Assembly (NCBI RefSeq): GCF_028554725.1
Contig: NC_071667.1
Span: forward strand, 12,879,501 to 12,943,500
From: Zeugodacus cucurbitae
Lineage: Eukaryota; Arthropoda; Insecta; Diptera; Tephritidae
DNA: 64,000 nucleotides
Direction of reading: 5' to 3'
In this document: in pieces, positions 1 through 11,383 of the stretch
How positions within the stretch are numbered: position 1 is the first letter of the stretch
Layout: every line of letters begins with the position of its first letter
Notes under the pieces: model-generated
Databases searched by the model: none
Told to the model about the DNA's origin: nothing
What the model saw: the letters and a program-made list of their open reading frames with translations, nothing else
Program-made: the position numbers and the translations under genes

Positions 1-722
1 AAGGTGTTTCAAGTGCCCGAATTGCCAAAAGTGGTGAGCGAAGAGAAAAAACGAAGAAAGTATCACAAAAAATGGCACAGTAGACAACAGGCCTGCCCGC
101 ATATATGTCATGACGTATAGGACTATACGATCTACTACTTCATTCTACATTGCACACTATTCAGGCTGTAGCCATTGTTTAGCGCACATCTCTCTTAGCG
201 CTCATACATACATATATACTCTGTTTGTTTAAGTGAGAACTTTTGGGAATATATGCAGTACTTTTGGTTTCTTTTCAGTTCATACACGCACATATGTCCG
301 GCTCGTTATTACGGCGGCACCTTCGTCGTCAACTCGAACATCAGTTTTAGCTTCATTGGTATTCGGACACTTTGTACGGAAGCAGAAAGTGTGTGCAATT
401 CAGAATCTTCGAAGCATCACAAAGTGGCAGTGATTTGTTGTCAGTGGCATAAACTGCAGCTGAATCGTTTTAAGTACCCTTGGTAACGTTCACTAGCCGT
501 TGTATATACATACATGCTTACCGATGTAAATGTGAGAAATTGTCGTCAAAGATGCATACGAGTATGTGCACTTGTGATTTTAATTGATCGGACGATACAC
601 GTTTCTATTAAGAAGTATGAATAGCTGCTTCTGCTAAGCTCAGCAGTTACACGTGCTTATGAGAGACACTGCTGAAAATCAGAAAATCCGGCTTATTTTA
701 ATAACATATTGATTTGCCTTAC
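1..722. other. Intergenic DNA, nothing recognised
   Basis: AT-rich sequence with short overlapping open frames only (for example around 233-486) that look random in composition and match no family I know. No RNA gene, repeat or splice structure could be supported. It ends where the reversed LINE fragment begins. Confidence 0.5.
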
Positions 723-724
723 TT

Positions 725-1058
725 ACATACGTATGTACAAACACAAACCGTGTAGTCGGTTATAGCCGAATCGATGATAGCGCGCCACTGCTCTCTTACC
801 TTCGCAGTTCGGCGCCAGTTGGAGATCCCAGTGTCCCTCCAACGGAGTAGAAGTCTTCCTCTTCCTCGGCTTTATCAGGCGGGTACGGCATCGAACACTT
901 TCAGAGCTGGAGTGCTTCGTCCATTCGAACAACATGACCATATCAATGTCGTCGTATATCCATCATCTGCAGTATTCGGCGTTGCAAATGTTGTGAGGAC
1001 CATCTATCTTGCGCAAAATTTTCCTCTCGAAAACTCCTAGTGTCGTCTCATCTACTCC
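725..1058 (-). mobile_element. RTE-like LINE, 3'-end fragment (copy A)
   Basis: Read on the minus strand, this is the last ~330 bp of the same LINE seen at 22781-25310 and 30089-33077. The block from the GATGAGACGAC segment through the conserved C-terminus (LGHVVRMDE-type, then the VFDAVPAGG-type and NWR-type motifs) is recognisable, but indels break the frame. The 3' tail is a short run of TACATACG-type repeats, as in the intact-ended copy. It is severely 5'-truncated, as is usual for LINE copies, and has no coding capacity. The right boundary is approximate because the flank at about 1060-1075 no longer aligns. Confidence 0.8.
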
Positions 1059-1061
1059 AAG

Positions 1062-2391
1062 CGAAGAACCCATTCGGAAGTACAGTTTACATGTCTACAA
1101 ACGGTTTGACAGTCATCACATGTTTATGTTACTCATACGCTATGACATATACCATATTGAAGGCAAAATAAATATTGCTCATACGCCGTGGCATGGTTGA
1201 TATTGTAAAAAAAATTAGTGCTACTAAATTAAAGTATCCTCTTCTTCAAACCCAGTATGACTCTAAGAAGTGTTGGAAATACTGAATTTATTATCAGTTC
1301 TAGGGAATATTTCTTCTTATAAGAAATAACTTAAATGCCATAAATACTCTCAATGACTGCCCCACAACTCTAGTAATTTGCAGCGAGAAAGAATTTAAAC
1401 AAAATTCCCTTTGAGGCAACTTCTTCCTCAAATATATTATTAGCGCTACAAACAAACAAAGGCAACTCTTGTTCATTGCATTAGCAACTCCTATTTAACT
1501 TACTGTTTGCCATTTGTGTTTAGCGTCAGCTTGCATCCAACCACCAACCCATATACATATGTATGTATACAGCCGTGCATACGGTGTTCTAAGGGTCGCC
1601 TGTTGTTTACCAACACCACAGCATCAAGGCGGCTGTTATTGTTCACCTACTCAAGTATTGTGTGCATATGTGATTGCACGCGGCTCAACAATATTCACAT
1701 CTCATCATGTGATGTGTGTATCGTTAGAAACATTTTCGTTCTGGTTGCTTGCAATTAAATAGAAATTGAATTCGCGGTTGTACCACAGGCATTACATAGC
1801 AATTTTGCCGAGTGGAAATTATAAATTTCGTGCTGCTCTTTATGTGGAATTTCGTTGGTTGCACACACTCACACTTTACTAAGAAATGCAAAATATTTTG
1901 CACAATACCATAAGAGCTAAAGCAAATATCACATTTCGTGTGTGTGAGTGCTGCTCGGTTATTATTACGAAATAATTAGCTTGCTGTTGCTTAAGGAGAA
2001 ATTCGCTTCAATTTTCACTAAATGAATTTTGATTTCAACTTTTGTTGGTAACGCCGCGCGCTACTTGTTTTTACTGCATACATATAATGAATTCTTAGAC
2101 TGTGTGGTAGCAGAGAGCACACTTTTGTTTTGTGAGGCAAAGAAGAACGAGCTATGCATATGAATGAAGATAATCCTAATCCTGACCTTATAATGAAGAT
2201 AATCTAAAAATGTAGTTTTCTTCAATCTAGGGAATTATCAGTAGGGAACTTCTTTTATACTCGTCGCTCTCCTAGTGAAGGACATAAACCATTGGTCGGG
2301 CTATAATGTCATCTTCTGTTTTTTATCTGCAATTAATTAATAAGCACTTTGCTTTTAATATATTATTTGTGACCTCAATCCTCCCGAGGCT
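1062..2391. other. Intergenic DNA, nothing recognised
   Basis: AT-rich, with scattered CATATATG-type microsatellite traces. Two overlapping frames near 1507-1762 have no convincing protein character. No gene or repeat family could be assigned. Confidence 0.45.
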
Positions 2392-2422
2392 CTGTGTTTG
2401 TTTAGACCTGGAACTAAATCTA

Positions 2423-3369
2423 ACGGGTGATTTTTTTGAGGTTAGGATTTTCATGCATTAGTATTTGACAGATCACGTGGGATTTCAGACATGGTGTCAA
2501 AGAGAAAGATGCTCAGTATGCTTTGACATTTCATCATGAATAGACTTACTAACGAGCAACGCTTGCAAATCATTGAATTTTATTACCAAAATCAGTGTTC
2601 GGTTCGAAATGTGAAAATCCGCTTTTTTATCGACAAATTTTGTTCAGCGATGAGGCTCATTTCTGGTTGAATGGCTACGTAAATAAGCAAAATTGCCGCA
2701 TTTGGGGTGAAGAGCAACCAGAAGCCGTTCAAGAACTGCCCATGCATCCCGAAAAATGCACTGTTTGGTGTGGTTTGTACGCTGGTGGAATCATTGGACC
2801 GTATTTTTTCAAAGATGCTGTTGGACGCAACGTTACGGTGAATGGCGATCGCTATCGTTCGATGCTAACAAACTTTTTGTTGCCAAAAATGGAAGAATTG
2901 AACTTGGTTGACATGTGGTTTCAACAAGATGGCGCTACATGCCACACAGCTCGCGATTCTATGGCCATTTTGAGGGAAAACTTCGGAGAACAATTCATCT
3001 CAAGAAATGGACCCGTAAGTTGGCCACCAAGATCATGCGATTTAACGCCTTTAGACTATTTTTTGTGGGGCTACGTCAAGTCTAAAGTCTACAGAAATAA
3101 GCCAGCAACTATTCCAGCTTTGGAAGACAACATTTCCGAAGAAATTCGGGCTATTCCGGCCGAAATGCTCGAAAAAGTTGCCCAAAATTGGACTTTCCGA
3201 ATGGACCACCTAAGACGCAGCCGCGGTCAACATTTAAATGAAATTATCTTCAAAAAGTAAATGTCATGAACCAATCTAACGTTTCAAATAAAGAACCGAT
3301 GAGATTTTGCAAATTTTATGCGTTTTTTTTTTTTTAAAAAAGTTATCAAGCTCTTAAAAAATCACCCTT
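2423..3369 (+). mobile_element. mariner-family element, DD41D type, internally deleted
   Basis: The element is flanked by TA (2421-2422 and 3370-3371). The ends are inverted repeats: the left starts ACGGGTGATTTTTT and the right, reversed, starts AAGGGTGATTTTTT. Between them lies a mariner-type transposase whose first part is deleted out of frame near 2611. A poly(T) run near 3325 lies just inside the right end. It sits inside a LINE (copy B), so it is younger than that LINE insertion. It cannot encode its own transposase as it stands. Confidence 0.92.
2536..3260 (+). pseudogene. mariner transposase remnant (DD41D)
   Basis: The start at 2536 gives an N-terminus of the MNRLTNEQRLQIIEF type, a helix-turn-helix start typical of this mariner branch. 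After about 26 codons a deletion near 2611, likely some 100 codons, removes the rest of the DNA-binding region and shifts the frame. The catalytic part remains open from about 2595 to 3260. The first Asp is in SDEAHFW, the second in QQDGATCH and the third in PLDYFLWG. Counting the spacer gives 41 residues between the second and third Asp, which is the DD41D signature (rosa-like elements in tephritids and relatives). The stop lies 109 bp from the element's right end. Family assignment rests on the motif spacing; the subfamily name is from memory. Confidence 0.9.
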
Positions 3370-3373
3370 TACA

Positions 3374-4078
3374 ATGGACCAGATATTCAACATGCGCCAA
3401 TTCTTGGAAAAGACCCGAGAGAGAAGAATCGATACTCACCATATTTTTATCGATTTTAAAGCTGCCTTCGATAGCACGAAAAGGAGCTGCCTTTATGCCG
3501 CGATGTCTGAATTTGGTGTCCCTGCAAAACTAATACGGCTATGTAAGCTGACGTTGAGCAACACCAAAAGCTCCGTCAGGATCGGGAAGGACCTCTCCGA
3601 GCCGTTCGATACCAAACGAGGCTTCAGACAGGGTGACTCACTATCGTGCGACTTCTTCAATCTATTGCTGGAAAAAATAATACGAGCTGCAGAGCTAAAT
3701 AGAAAGGGTACAATCTTCTACAAGAGTGTACAGCTCCTGGCGTATGCCGATGATATTGACATCATCGGAAGCAACAACCGCGCCGTTTGTTCTGCATTTT
3801 CCAGACTAGATAAAGAAACGAAGCGTATGGGTCTGGTGGTGAAACTCTATAAGTCGCTCATTATTCCCGTCCTGATGTATGGCGCTGAAGCGTGGACGAT
3901 GACAACATCCGATGAGACGACTCTTGGGGTTTTCGAGAGAAAGGTTTTGCGCAAGATTTATGGTCCTCTAAACATTGGCAACGGCGAATACCGCAGACGA
4001 TGGAACGATGAGCTGTACGATTTATACGACGACATTGACATAGTTCAGCGAATAAAAAGCAGCGGCTACGCTGGCTAG
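3374..4078 (+). pseudogene. LINE reverse-transcriptase fragment (copy B)
   Basis: This frame covers the middle and end of the LINE polyprotein: the FIDFKAAFDS block (RT motif A), the GFRQGDSLS block and the YADDIDIIG catalytic motif. The frame then jumps, by an in-frame 249-nt deletion, to the LYKSLIIPVL segment and the C-terminal region. A one-base deletion near 4058 ends the frame early, and recognisable C-terminal sequence continues out of frame to about 4265. The N-terminal endonuclease is missing because the copy is 5'-truncated. It is very close to copy C at the nucleotide level, so the two belong to one young subfamily. Confidence 0.88.
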
Positions 4079-4281
4079 GTCATGTTGTACGGATGGAAGA
4101 AAACACTCCAGCTCTGAAAGTATTCGATGCAGTACCCGCTGGAGGAAGCCGGTGGAAAGACCAAGTGCAAACTGACCTGGCTTCACTTGGTGTTTCCAGT
4201 TGGCGCCAAAAAAGCAAAAAGGAGGAATGAGTGGCGCGCTCTGCTGGATTCGGCTATAATCGCTTAAAGCGGTTCCTACGC

Positions 4282-4284
<3 letters not shown>

Positions 4285-4328
<44 letters not shown>
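4285..4328. repeat. (AT)n microsatellite at LINE 3' tail
   Basis: A run of about 20 AT dinucleotides directly follows the LINE 3' end (...CTACGCCAAATAT). Copy C has a (TAA)-rich tail at the same place, so this tract probably grew from the LINE's own simple-repeat tail. Confidence 0.9.
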
Positions 4329-4330
<2 letters not shown>

Positions 4331-7081
4331 TCCCACACTTCAAGATATGTATGCCGAACATCATTCTGAGAGAACTTGAGCTGAACGGGTAATTGCAAAA
4401 GATGTTTTGGTACCAGGCCACCTGTCCTAGATATGGTTTCTAAGACATTCTGTAATGGATACTACTTAAGGGAAATCTAATAATAAAATGATCGATTTTG
4501 GAAGTCAAGATCAAAACTGCTGGAACAATGTTTGAAAACCATTTCTCTACTTCGCGATGGGAACTCATACTCTGTTCTAGAGACCGATCTCCAAGTAGAT
4601 AAATCTGTAGTTTATAGTTGAGTTCGTGAATTTGGTTATTATACGAGTATTATGCTACTATTTGAAAAATCCTAGATTTTTGTGCTCTCAATTTTAGGCA
4701 AAACTAGACCTGCTCAGCAGAATATTTCTTTGCATATTCGTACTAGATTGGCATCATTTTTAATGGAAATCCTCAAGGATGTGAATTTAGTAAATTCTTG
4801 AAGTTATTAGAGATAACAATTGACTTGCAAACATATAGCTTGTGAGTTTAATGGTGTTTTGACGACTATACTAATACACTTGGAAACCCATTTTAATATA
4901 ATATTTAAAATTTTGAAACATACACACAAAGTTCTACACATTTTCCTCTTTTTTTAACATATTGTGCGTCACTCTTGCAAACTCGCCTAACAATCACAGT
5001 CAAATTGCGTCGGCAACTTCATTTGCATGCCTTGAAATGAGCTGGTAAATATAAATAGATGCATGCGAAAAGTATTTTCAAAGTGACGAAAAATCAATCA
5101 TATATACCTTTTTATATGCATCTATTAATATTTCGCATCGAATTGCCATATTTCCCTTTACTTCCTGTTCATAAAGAAATGTAAGAAATAACAAATAAAT
5201 AAAATATTCAGCGGAAGCGGCATTATGTGCAATTCAAAATATATTTATATGAATATATGCATATATGTATGTGTGCGTGTGTTAACAAAACATGCATTTG
5301 CCAATTGTTGATTCTTTTAGCCGTTCTTGTCTTTCTTGTTGGCTCGAAGTGGATTTCTCACACATGCTTCGTTATTGCCTATATAGTATGTTCTTACTCA
5401 TTTCCTTGCTTTTGAATTCATTTCCGAGCGTTGCTTTTCCTTTCGCATTGTATACGGTCCTTTGTTTATTTTCAATTTCACAAACTTTGCAGCGCAAAAA
5501 AAGTCAAGGCGCAAAAGAATCATGACACGATGGTGTTGTTTACGTTTGGTTTGCGCGTTTTCCATATTTTTCTGTATCTTCGACATACTCGTATGCCTTG
5601 ATTCATACATCAAACACATGCTGACTGCTTGATGCACAATCACTTTGACAAAACTCATTACTTAAATTTGTATGATCTTTTGTCAACTATTTACGCTTAT
5701 TTCAGATCATTCAAGGGTTTCTTTCGTTTACATTGCGTATTAATTCGTACTCTTTACATACATTTTGCGTTTTATTTGTATATTTGCTGACAGAGTGTTG
5801 TTCATGTAAATTGAAGAAATGATTTGCTGCTTTTAAATATTCTCCCATAAGATGTGCGATATTTTTATCTGAATGTCATGTTTTTTTAATACTGAAATAA
5901 TTGAAACATATTTGAAATGAATCGAATTTAAATGAGCTTCGAACTCTCTCTATACGGAATCCCCTCATATATGAATTCTCATATTCATTATTATTCTTGA
6001 ACTCATTTATGGAAGATGACCTGATAACTTGTGAATATAATATCTACGGTTATCATATAATACACAAGAACTAACCATATTTCCTTAAAGAGCCACTATA
6101 GGTTTTAACTGCGCACACACTGATATATCCATGCCGGACCGAGGATTTCGAGAAATGAGTACAGCGTTTTCAGAAGCATCCTGCCTTACAATGACCTACG
6201 ATATTTTTGATTTGTTGAAAATTGTCAATTTGGCATTTAAAAAGCTACCATTTTTTTACCTAAAAAAAACGCAATTCTTTTTCAGAACTACGCCATTTTA
6301 TTAACCGTAGTTCATTGTACAGGAAAGGTATTCAACTTATTAACCTTTATGAATTATTTCAGCTACTCATTCGGTCGGAGTCATGTCAGCAATTGGGTAC
6401 CTTTTATTTTTTTTGTACCTCCCAACACAAATAACGGAGTTATGCAGTATTTTTCAATATTTTTGTAAAAAAAAATCTTAAAATATAGCTGAAAATATAC
6501 CTTATTATGTCCAAGAAATTTCAAAATTCACGAAAATGGTTTATACCCTTAAGCCTACTCGTATACGAGTTTGCTTGAAGGCATAATTCTACTCAGTAAG
6601 AAATTATCGTATGGGAACACCCGTTAAACTAATATGAATAAAGTTTACGCACATTTTATTACACGTGTATTAATTATATCCCACTTTTGTTTACAGCAAA
6701 ATTTTCAAAATAAACCAAAAACAAGAAATGCCAGTTTTAGCCGAAAAGTGGAGGACCAACATGAATACACAAATTGTTGTTGCAAATGATAGTAACTTAT
6801 TAATGATTTTGCTGTTTAGTATAAAATCTTAACATCAAAATAATAACCACTAAAACCACGTACTCATGCTCATTAATTATACACTCGGTAGTATTGAAAT
6901 GTTTCTCTTTAGCGTTTCGTACATAATCTTCTTTTAATTTTAAGAGAGTTTAATCAGTATTCTACACACATATATACAATATGCTGAAAGGTATACGAAT
7001 GAAACTTGAAAATAAGTAAATACTCTCTTAAGCGCGATAAGCAGAGAGTCAGAATGCATGCGATCGATTCTCTCAGTCTGT
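4331..7081. other. Intergenic DNA, nothing recognised
   Basis: About 2.7 kb of AT-rich sequence. Short frames at 5227-5525 and 5398-5658 overlap on opposite strands and look like chance. No exon pair, repeat terminus or RNA gene could be supported. Confidence 0.4.
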
Positions 7082-7084
7082 TTA

Positions 7085-7246
7085 GACCGTTTTCACACGG
7101 GCAATTTTTGTCGCGGCAATTCTTAGTTTTATAGGAGAGGGGCGACGAAGAGAGGAGAATTTCTCTCTCTCTCGCTTCCCTTGGTCGCCCCCTCTCCTAT
7201 AAAACTAAGAATTGCCGCGACAAAAATTGCCCGTGTGAAAACGGTC
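7085..7246. mobile_element. Palindromic MITE with TTA target duplication
   Basis: A 162-bp near-perfect inverted repeat. Arms of about 65 bp begin GACCGTTTTCACACGGGC and meet in a short CT/AG-rich centre. The trinucleotide TTA flanks both ends (7082-7084 and 7247-7249), the size of target duplication made by PIF/Harbinger-type transposases, which favour TWA. The terminal TTTTCACAC motif also appears in the MITE copy at 42193-42575. No coding capacity. The arms would fold into a long hairpin RNA if transcribed. Confidence 0.85.
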
Positions 7247-7249
7247 TTA

Positions 7250-7880
7250 ATGATTATACATTGTTTTGAGAACGTGAGCATGCCAGCATGATTTCTGATC
7301 ATTCTCGGAGCACTGGGCTTGTCTGCATTAGGGTGTTGCGTTGATAATGAAATATATGAGTATCAAGAAGAATCTTTGATAAAAAACGTTGATATTTACA
7401 AAAGATAAGGCTATCTACTGATAAACTACTGTTTATCTATCTCTAAATAAACGAATCGAACGTTCACATTTTTTCAATGTAAAATAGTAGTGGTAGCTTT
7501 ATTTTGCGACCGAGAACCTGAGTACGATAATTTTAAAAGTCATGTTTATTTGACACTATACTAGTTAAGCATTAGTAGTCTGAGACCATTATTCTGATTA
7601 TTTATTATATCTCAACATGGACATATTATCACATTTATAGCCTTTACTGTAAGTAGAAGCTTATGAAACTAGGATAATTTTTTGTGCTATTTACTGCGCC
7701 GCTTATTATTGTAAATATTTCTCTCAAACGCCGTTGACATTATCGTAAAAATTGGGTATGATGTACACCCTTTGTATGTACATATATATATATAATATAT
7801 ATACAAATAATACAAAAGCTGCAATGAGACCACACAATTGCCGGCAAATCTACTTACAAGTGTACAAACAGGTGTGAATG
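7250..7880. other. Upstream flank of the UGT gene
   Basis: AT-rich sequence between the palindromic MITE and the predicted promoter. I see no coding sequence. Any enhancers for the UGT gene would most simply lie here or in the first intron, but no motif can be assigned by eye. Confidence 0.4.
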
Positions 7881-7886
7881 TAACGC

Positions 7887-7922
7887 TATATATTGGTATT
7901 TTTGAGTTGTCGGCGGTCAGAC
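7887..7922 (+). promoter_or_regulatory. Predicted core promoter (TATA + Inr) of the UGT gene
   Basis: A TATATATT box at 7887-7894 lies 32 bp before the A of a TCAGAC initiator-like motif (7917-7922), the canonical insect TATA-to-start spacing. Transcription from about 7919 would give a 5' leader of roughly 200 nt, rich in A and T, before the ATG at 8116. Inference only; no transcript evidence. Confidence 0.5.
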
Positions 7923-8115
7923 AGTTTTTGCTCATCAAACGCGCAACGTACGAAAAACAAATGAAATTTCGGTGAGATCAACGCAATAACGAAATAGTGA
8001 ATCGAAGTGTTTGATTATGTAAAATTGTTAAAAATTGTGAAAATAATTGCATTTTTTTTTTAATAAATAATTAAGAATTTTAATTTGTGTTTTTTTTTTG
8101 TAATTGTCAAAATTA

Positions 8116-8359
8116 ATGCATTTGCCTAGTCTTATATTAATGGCCACAGCTCTGCTGTGTGCCGCCAATGTGCAGGCCTATCGGTTTTTGGCTGTTCTAC
8201 ACACCGGCGCCAGATCGCACCACATCGTCGGCTCGGCGCTGATGAAGGAGTTGGCGCGTAGAGGTCACCAGGTAACGGTTATTTCACCATTTCCACTGAA
8301 AAAGCCAATGGAGAATTATGTGGACATAGAAACACCGCGTATTAAGGCAGCCATGGATA
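8116..8359 (+). CDS. UDP-glycosyltransferase, coding exon 1
   Basis: The product is a UDP-glycosyltransferase, an ER enzyme that transfers sugar from a UDP-sugar to small lipophilic acceptors (xenobiotics, pigments, hormones, odorants). This exon gives residues 1-81 and one base of the next codon. It opens with a signal peptide (MHLPSLILMATALLCAANVQ, probable cleavage after the following Ala). The acceptor-side N-terminus follows: LHTGARSHHI, which contains the expected catalytic His region, then RRGHQVTVISPFPLKKP, a typical insect UGT block. An in-frame TTG lies upstream, but the ATG at 8116 places the signal peptide correctly. The exon ends at GGATA|GTGAGT (donor 8360-8361). Splicing to 16146 restores an AGC codon and a sequence that aligns with normal UGTs without a gap. 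The full joined product would be about 520 residues, the normal family length. Confidence 0.9.
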
Positions 8360-8900
8360 GTGAGTGATGCGTGCTTAAGTATTAAGTATTGCTTTGTATA
8401 ACTAAAAAAATATCAATTATGCAATGTAAAAACAGAAGTGACCAATGCAATGTGATAACGGCGGCACATGTATGAACTTGCATAAGTACATAAGCATGAA
8501 TATGGACTTTTGTACGAACTATAAACAAACATTCGGCGGGATTGCTACTTATCGCAGTAATCTCGATGGCACATTTCCGATTACTATGGCGCCGCGATCT
8601 GGTTACACCGTTGGAAAGAGGACGTCCTCCCGATTCAAAAATATATAGGCTAATAGGTACCGCAGACGCCTAGTTTTCGAGATATTCCGCTTTTAAGATA
8701 AAAAATCAAAATTTTCAACTAGCTATTTTACACAATTTAATACACTTTAACACATTTTACGCACTTTTTTCACCTCAAATATATTAAATAAAACTGTAGG
8801 CGTTGCATTAAATGTACATTTTAATTTTATTATATAATTTTAAAGTCAGAATTATATGTTTCAAAAATCACTTTTCACTCTCAAATTTATGTGTTTACAA

Positions 8901-10262
8901 CAGTGATCGGCAGCCCATTGCCCGCGGAGCGCTCTCTGAGCGCACACTGATTGTACATGTGAAACACACGTACTTGCAATCATTTTTACACCATAGACGC
9001 GATGTCAGGTCAGTTGCTTGCTGACTTCACAGCGAGCAGGACAAAGATAACATGATACGAAACTCTTTCATTCGTGAGAGAGCTGTCAAAGTCCGCATTT
9101 TTTATAACATTTGGCAGTGGTGCCACTGCGGGAAAACATAAGTTAGGAGATTTTTATTCGATTTCTTGGGTATTTATTGGTTTGCAGTTTACGCTTAATA
9201 GAGACTTCTTAACCAATATTACACCAACACATACACTTATAAATATATATTTTAAGATAAACAATAGACATCTACACATAAAAATAATAAAATATAATAA
9301 TAATTAAAAATCGTACATATTATAAGTCAACATAAACAAAAATTTAGCTTAGTTTAATTTAGTAACATATATTTATTTATATTTTATAAACAAATAAACA
9401 CCTTAATATATTCTCTAAAAGTTTAAGAGAAAATTTGTACCCAGATATGTATTTGCGTAAATGTCATTTAACACTGTTAAAGAACGTACATATATTACTT
9501 TCGTACAAATAGCCACCGTTTCTTAAATAATGTACACATATTAACTCCATTTAAATAGAAGTTAATAGTAATTCAAAAATCACAAAAAACTTATCGTACA
9601 AAAACGAACCATTTAATCATTTATTTCTGCGGGATTCTTAGTGGTAGCTCGTCATTTTGACTGTCAGCTGTTCAGTAGCCCATGATCTGGCTTTGTTGCC
9701 AACATCAAAAATGAGTTCATGGGCTCTCTCAACAAGCAAAAGAGAAGAGTTTCGTATCATATTATCCATGGAGCAGGACGTATGGTGGGTAGTACGCACG
9801 CATGTATGAACACAAAAGGCAATGTTTTTATATATATTATTACATTTCTATTTAGATTATTAATTTGTTTATTATTTTTGCAAGTCAGTTCATGAAAACA
9901 CAACGATTAATTTTCCAACTTCATTCGCCATTTAAAATGTTTGTAATATAATTAATAGTTGTGTGTTTAATTCGAAGTAGTACTATCGATTTTTGTTTTG
10001 CAAACAATGTAATTTATATAAAGTTTACTGCTTTATAATGCTTTCATACACATTTCTACGCGGTAAAAACAATTGATTGTATGTGTTAAGCTAACGTACA
10101 CTATAAAAATTATTGTTAGGAAACCAGTATTGGTCCTAATTTCACCAGTTCTAAAAAAGTACGGGACCAGTAGAACAGAACTCTTGGTCAGTTGAGTAGC
10201 TCTCAACACGCATACACCTTCACAAAATAAATTGTTTGATTGTATAAGTTTGCCGACCACTG
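8901..10262. mobile_element. Non-autonomous hAT element
   Basis: The left end starts CAGTGATCGGCAG and the right end, reversed, starts CAGTGGTCGGCAA. An exact 8-bp duplication GTTTACAA flanks it (8893-8900 and 10263-10270), the hAT hallmark. Inside, a second inverted pair sharing the GAGTTTCGTATCAT and GAGCAGGAC segments is seen near 9033-9068 and 9748-9782. The open frames within (8812-9307, 10033-10407) show no hAT transposase features. At 1,362 bp it is too small and too degenerate to be autonomous. Confidence 0.88.
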
Positions 10263-10454
10263 GTTTACAATTATGCGGAAAACGAGCGTTGCCATATTGT
10301 AGATACCATATATAAATACATCCATAAATTCCTCTTTTTGCGAAAATTCCTCTTTTTTGCCAAAATTCCTCTTCTTTTATTAAACAAAATAAATTTTGAA
10401 AACTCATATCGAGGACAGCCTTTTATTTTGCTAACACTTGTATTGGCTTGACCA

Positions 10455-10735
10455 GAAAGGAGTTCTACACGAAAAAAACTTTGGACACCCCGGTTTTGGC
10501 TCGACCAGGGTTGTTTTTTTAAAGCGTGGCCGAAGGCCGCCAGTGCAGAAAGGAGTTGTGCGCGAAAAAAACTTTGGACACCCCGGTTTTGGCTCGACCA
10601 GGGTTATTTTTTTAAAGCGCGGCCGAAGGCCGCCAGTGCAGAAAGGAGTTCTACACGAAAAAAACTTCGGACATCCCTCGAAAGATTTTTTATATACATC
10701 CTTGATGCAGAAGAGAGTTCTACAACAAAAAACTA
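10455..10735 (+). repeat. 93-bp minisatellite with an internal GC hairpin
   Basis: Units start GAAAGGAGTT at 10455, 10548 and 10641 (period exactly 93), followed by a decayed partial unit near 10709. Each full unit has GCGGCCGAAGGCCGC or one mismatch to it, a perfect stem with a GAA loop, and a TTGGCTCGACCAGGGTT segment. Because 93 is divisible by 3, both strands show repeated open frames (10438-10743 and 10431-10820). I regard these as by-products, since no start context, domain or splice signal supports them. Confidence 0.9.
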
Positions 10736-11383
10736 TGGTATGATAATACATAAATAAAACACAGTTATTAAAAAATATATCATCTATGGTTTCTAACATG
10801 TGGCAACGCTCGTTTTCCACATAATTGTAAACACAGAAACCTTTTCAGCTATTAGTGTGCTAAGTGATTTTTAAAATAAGTAATTTTGGCTTAAAAAATC
10901 TTAAATAAATCTATATTTTGAATTAAATTGAATGTTAATAGTGTAATTTTCAATATGTGAAGTAAAAAATGTGAAAAAATAGTGTTACAGTGTGTGAAAT
11001 TCCATGTGTTACTTATAGAAAAAATTGGACTTTTAAACATGAATATTTAACATGAATATATAAGTCCAATCAAGAATATATATATATATATATATTCCTG
11101 CTCTGGAGAGCCTCCTCTTTCACCCGATACCCCATTTATACCGATCGGAGTTGTCAAACCCCGACCGCCAAAGTAATCGGAATCGTGCCATCTCGATAAT
11201 TCATGTTTGCACATAGATGTGGGTGTATGTGTAAACGCACATGTCTATGATAAATGTGTACTTTATAACCACTTTGATTTTAATAATCAATGAAAAGCCA
11301 GCTACGGAAAATTACTAGCGACTTCTGCGATATTTCACAATTATTAGAAGCATTTGAACACCGCATCGCAGTGAGCATTGTTT

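Larger units (their letters stand above)
2392..4287 (+). mobile_element. RTE-like LINE, 5'-truncated copy split by a mariner (copy B)
   Basis: The LINE begins close to 2392 with a short segment (TTTAGACCTGGA...AATCTA). It is interrupted by the mariner at 2423-3369 and resumes at 3370 with TACAATGGACCAGATATTC. The join reproduces the uninterrupted sequence of copy C near 24095-24125 with a duplicated TA, which proves the nesting order. The rest runs through the reverse-transcriptase core and the C-terminal region to a 3' tail that has become a long (AT)n tract. Compared with copy C it lacks 249 nt in frame (junction about 3845), a further ~24 nt near 4150, and one base near 4058. Confidence 0.9.
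8890..10835. mobile_element. Inverted-repeat DNA element hosting a nested hAT
   Basis: Both ends read TGTGTTTACAATTATG inward, followed by GGAAAACGAGCGTTGCCA on each side, making terminal inverted repeats of about 35 bp. The left end is only 11 bp long before it is broken by the hAT at 8901-10262; the rest resumes at 10263. Without the hAT the element is about 0.58 kb. It carries a 93-bp tandem repeat and no transposase, so it is non-autonomous. The superfamily is uncertain because no clear target duplication is visible. Confidence 0.8.

Noticed and set aside
4022..4336. Minus-strand frame over the LINE end and (AT)n tract
   Set aside because: The Tyr-Ile run is the microsatellite, and the rest is antisense LINE sequence.
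10431..10820. Open frames on both strands over the 93-bp repeats
   Set aside because: They exist because the repeat length is a multiple of three; no start context, domain or splice signal.
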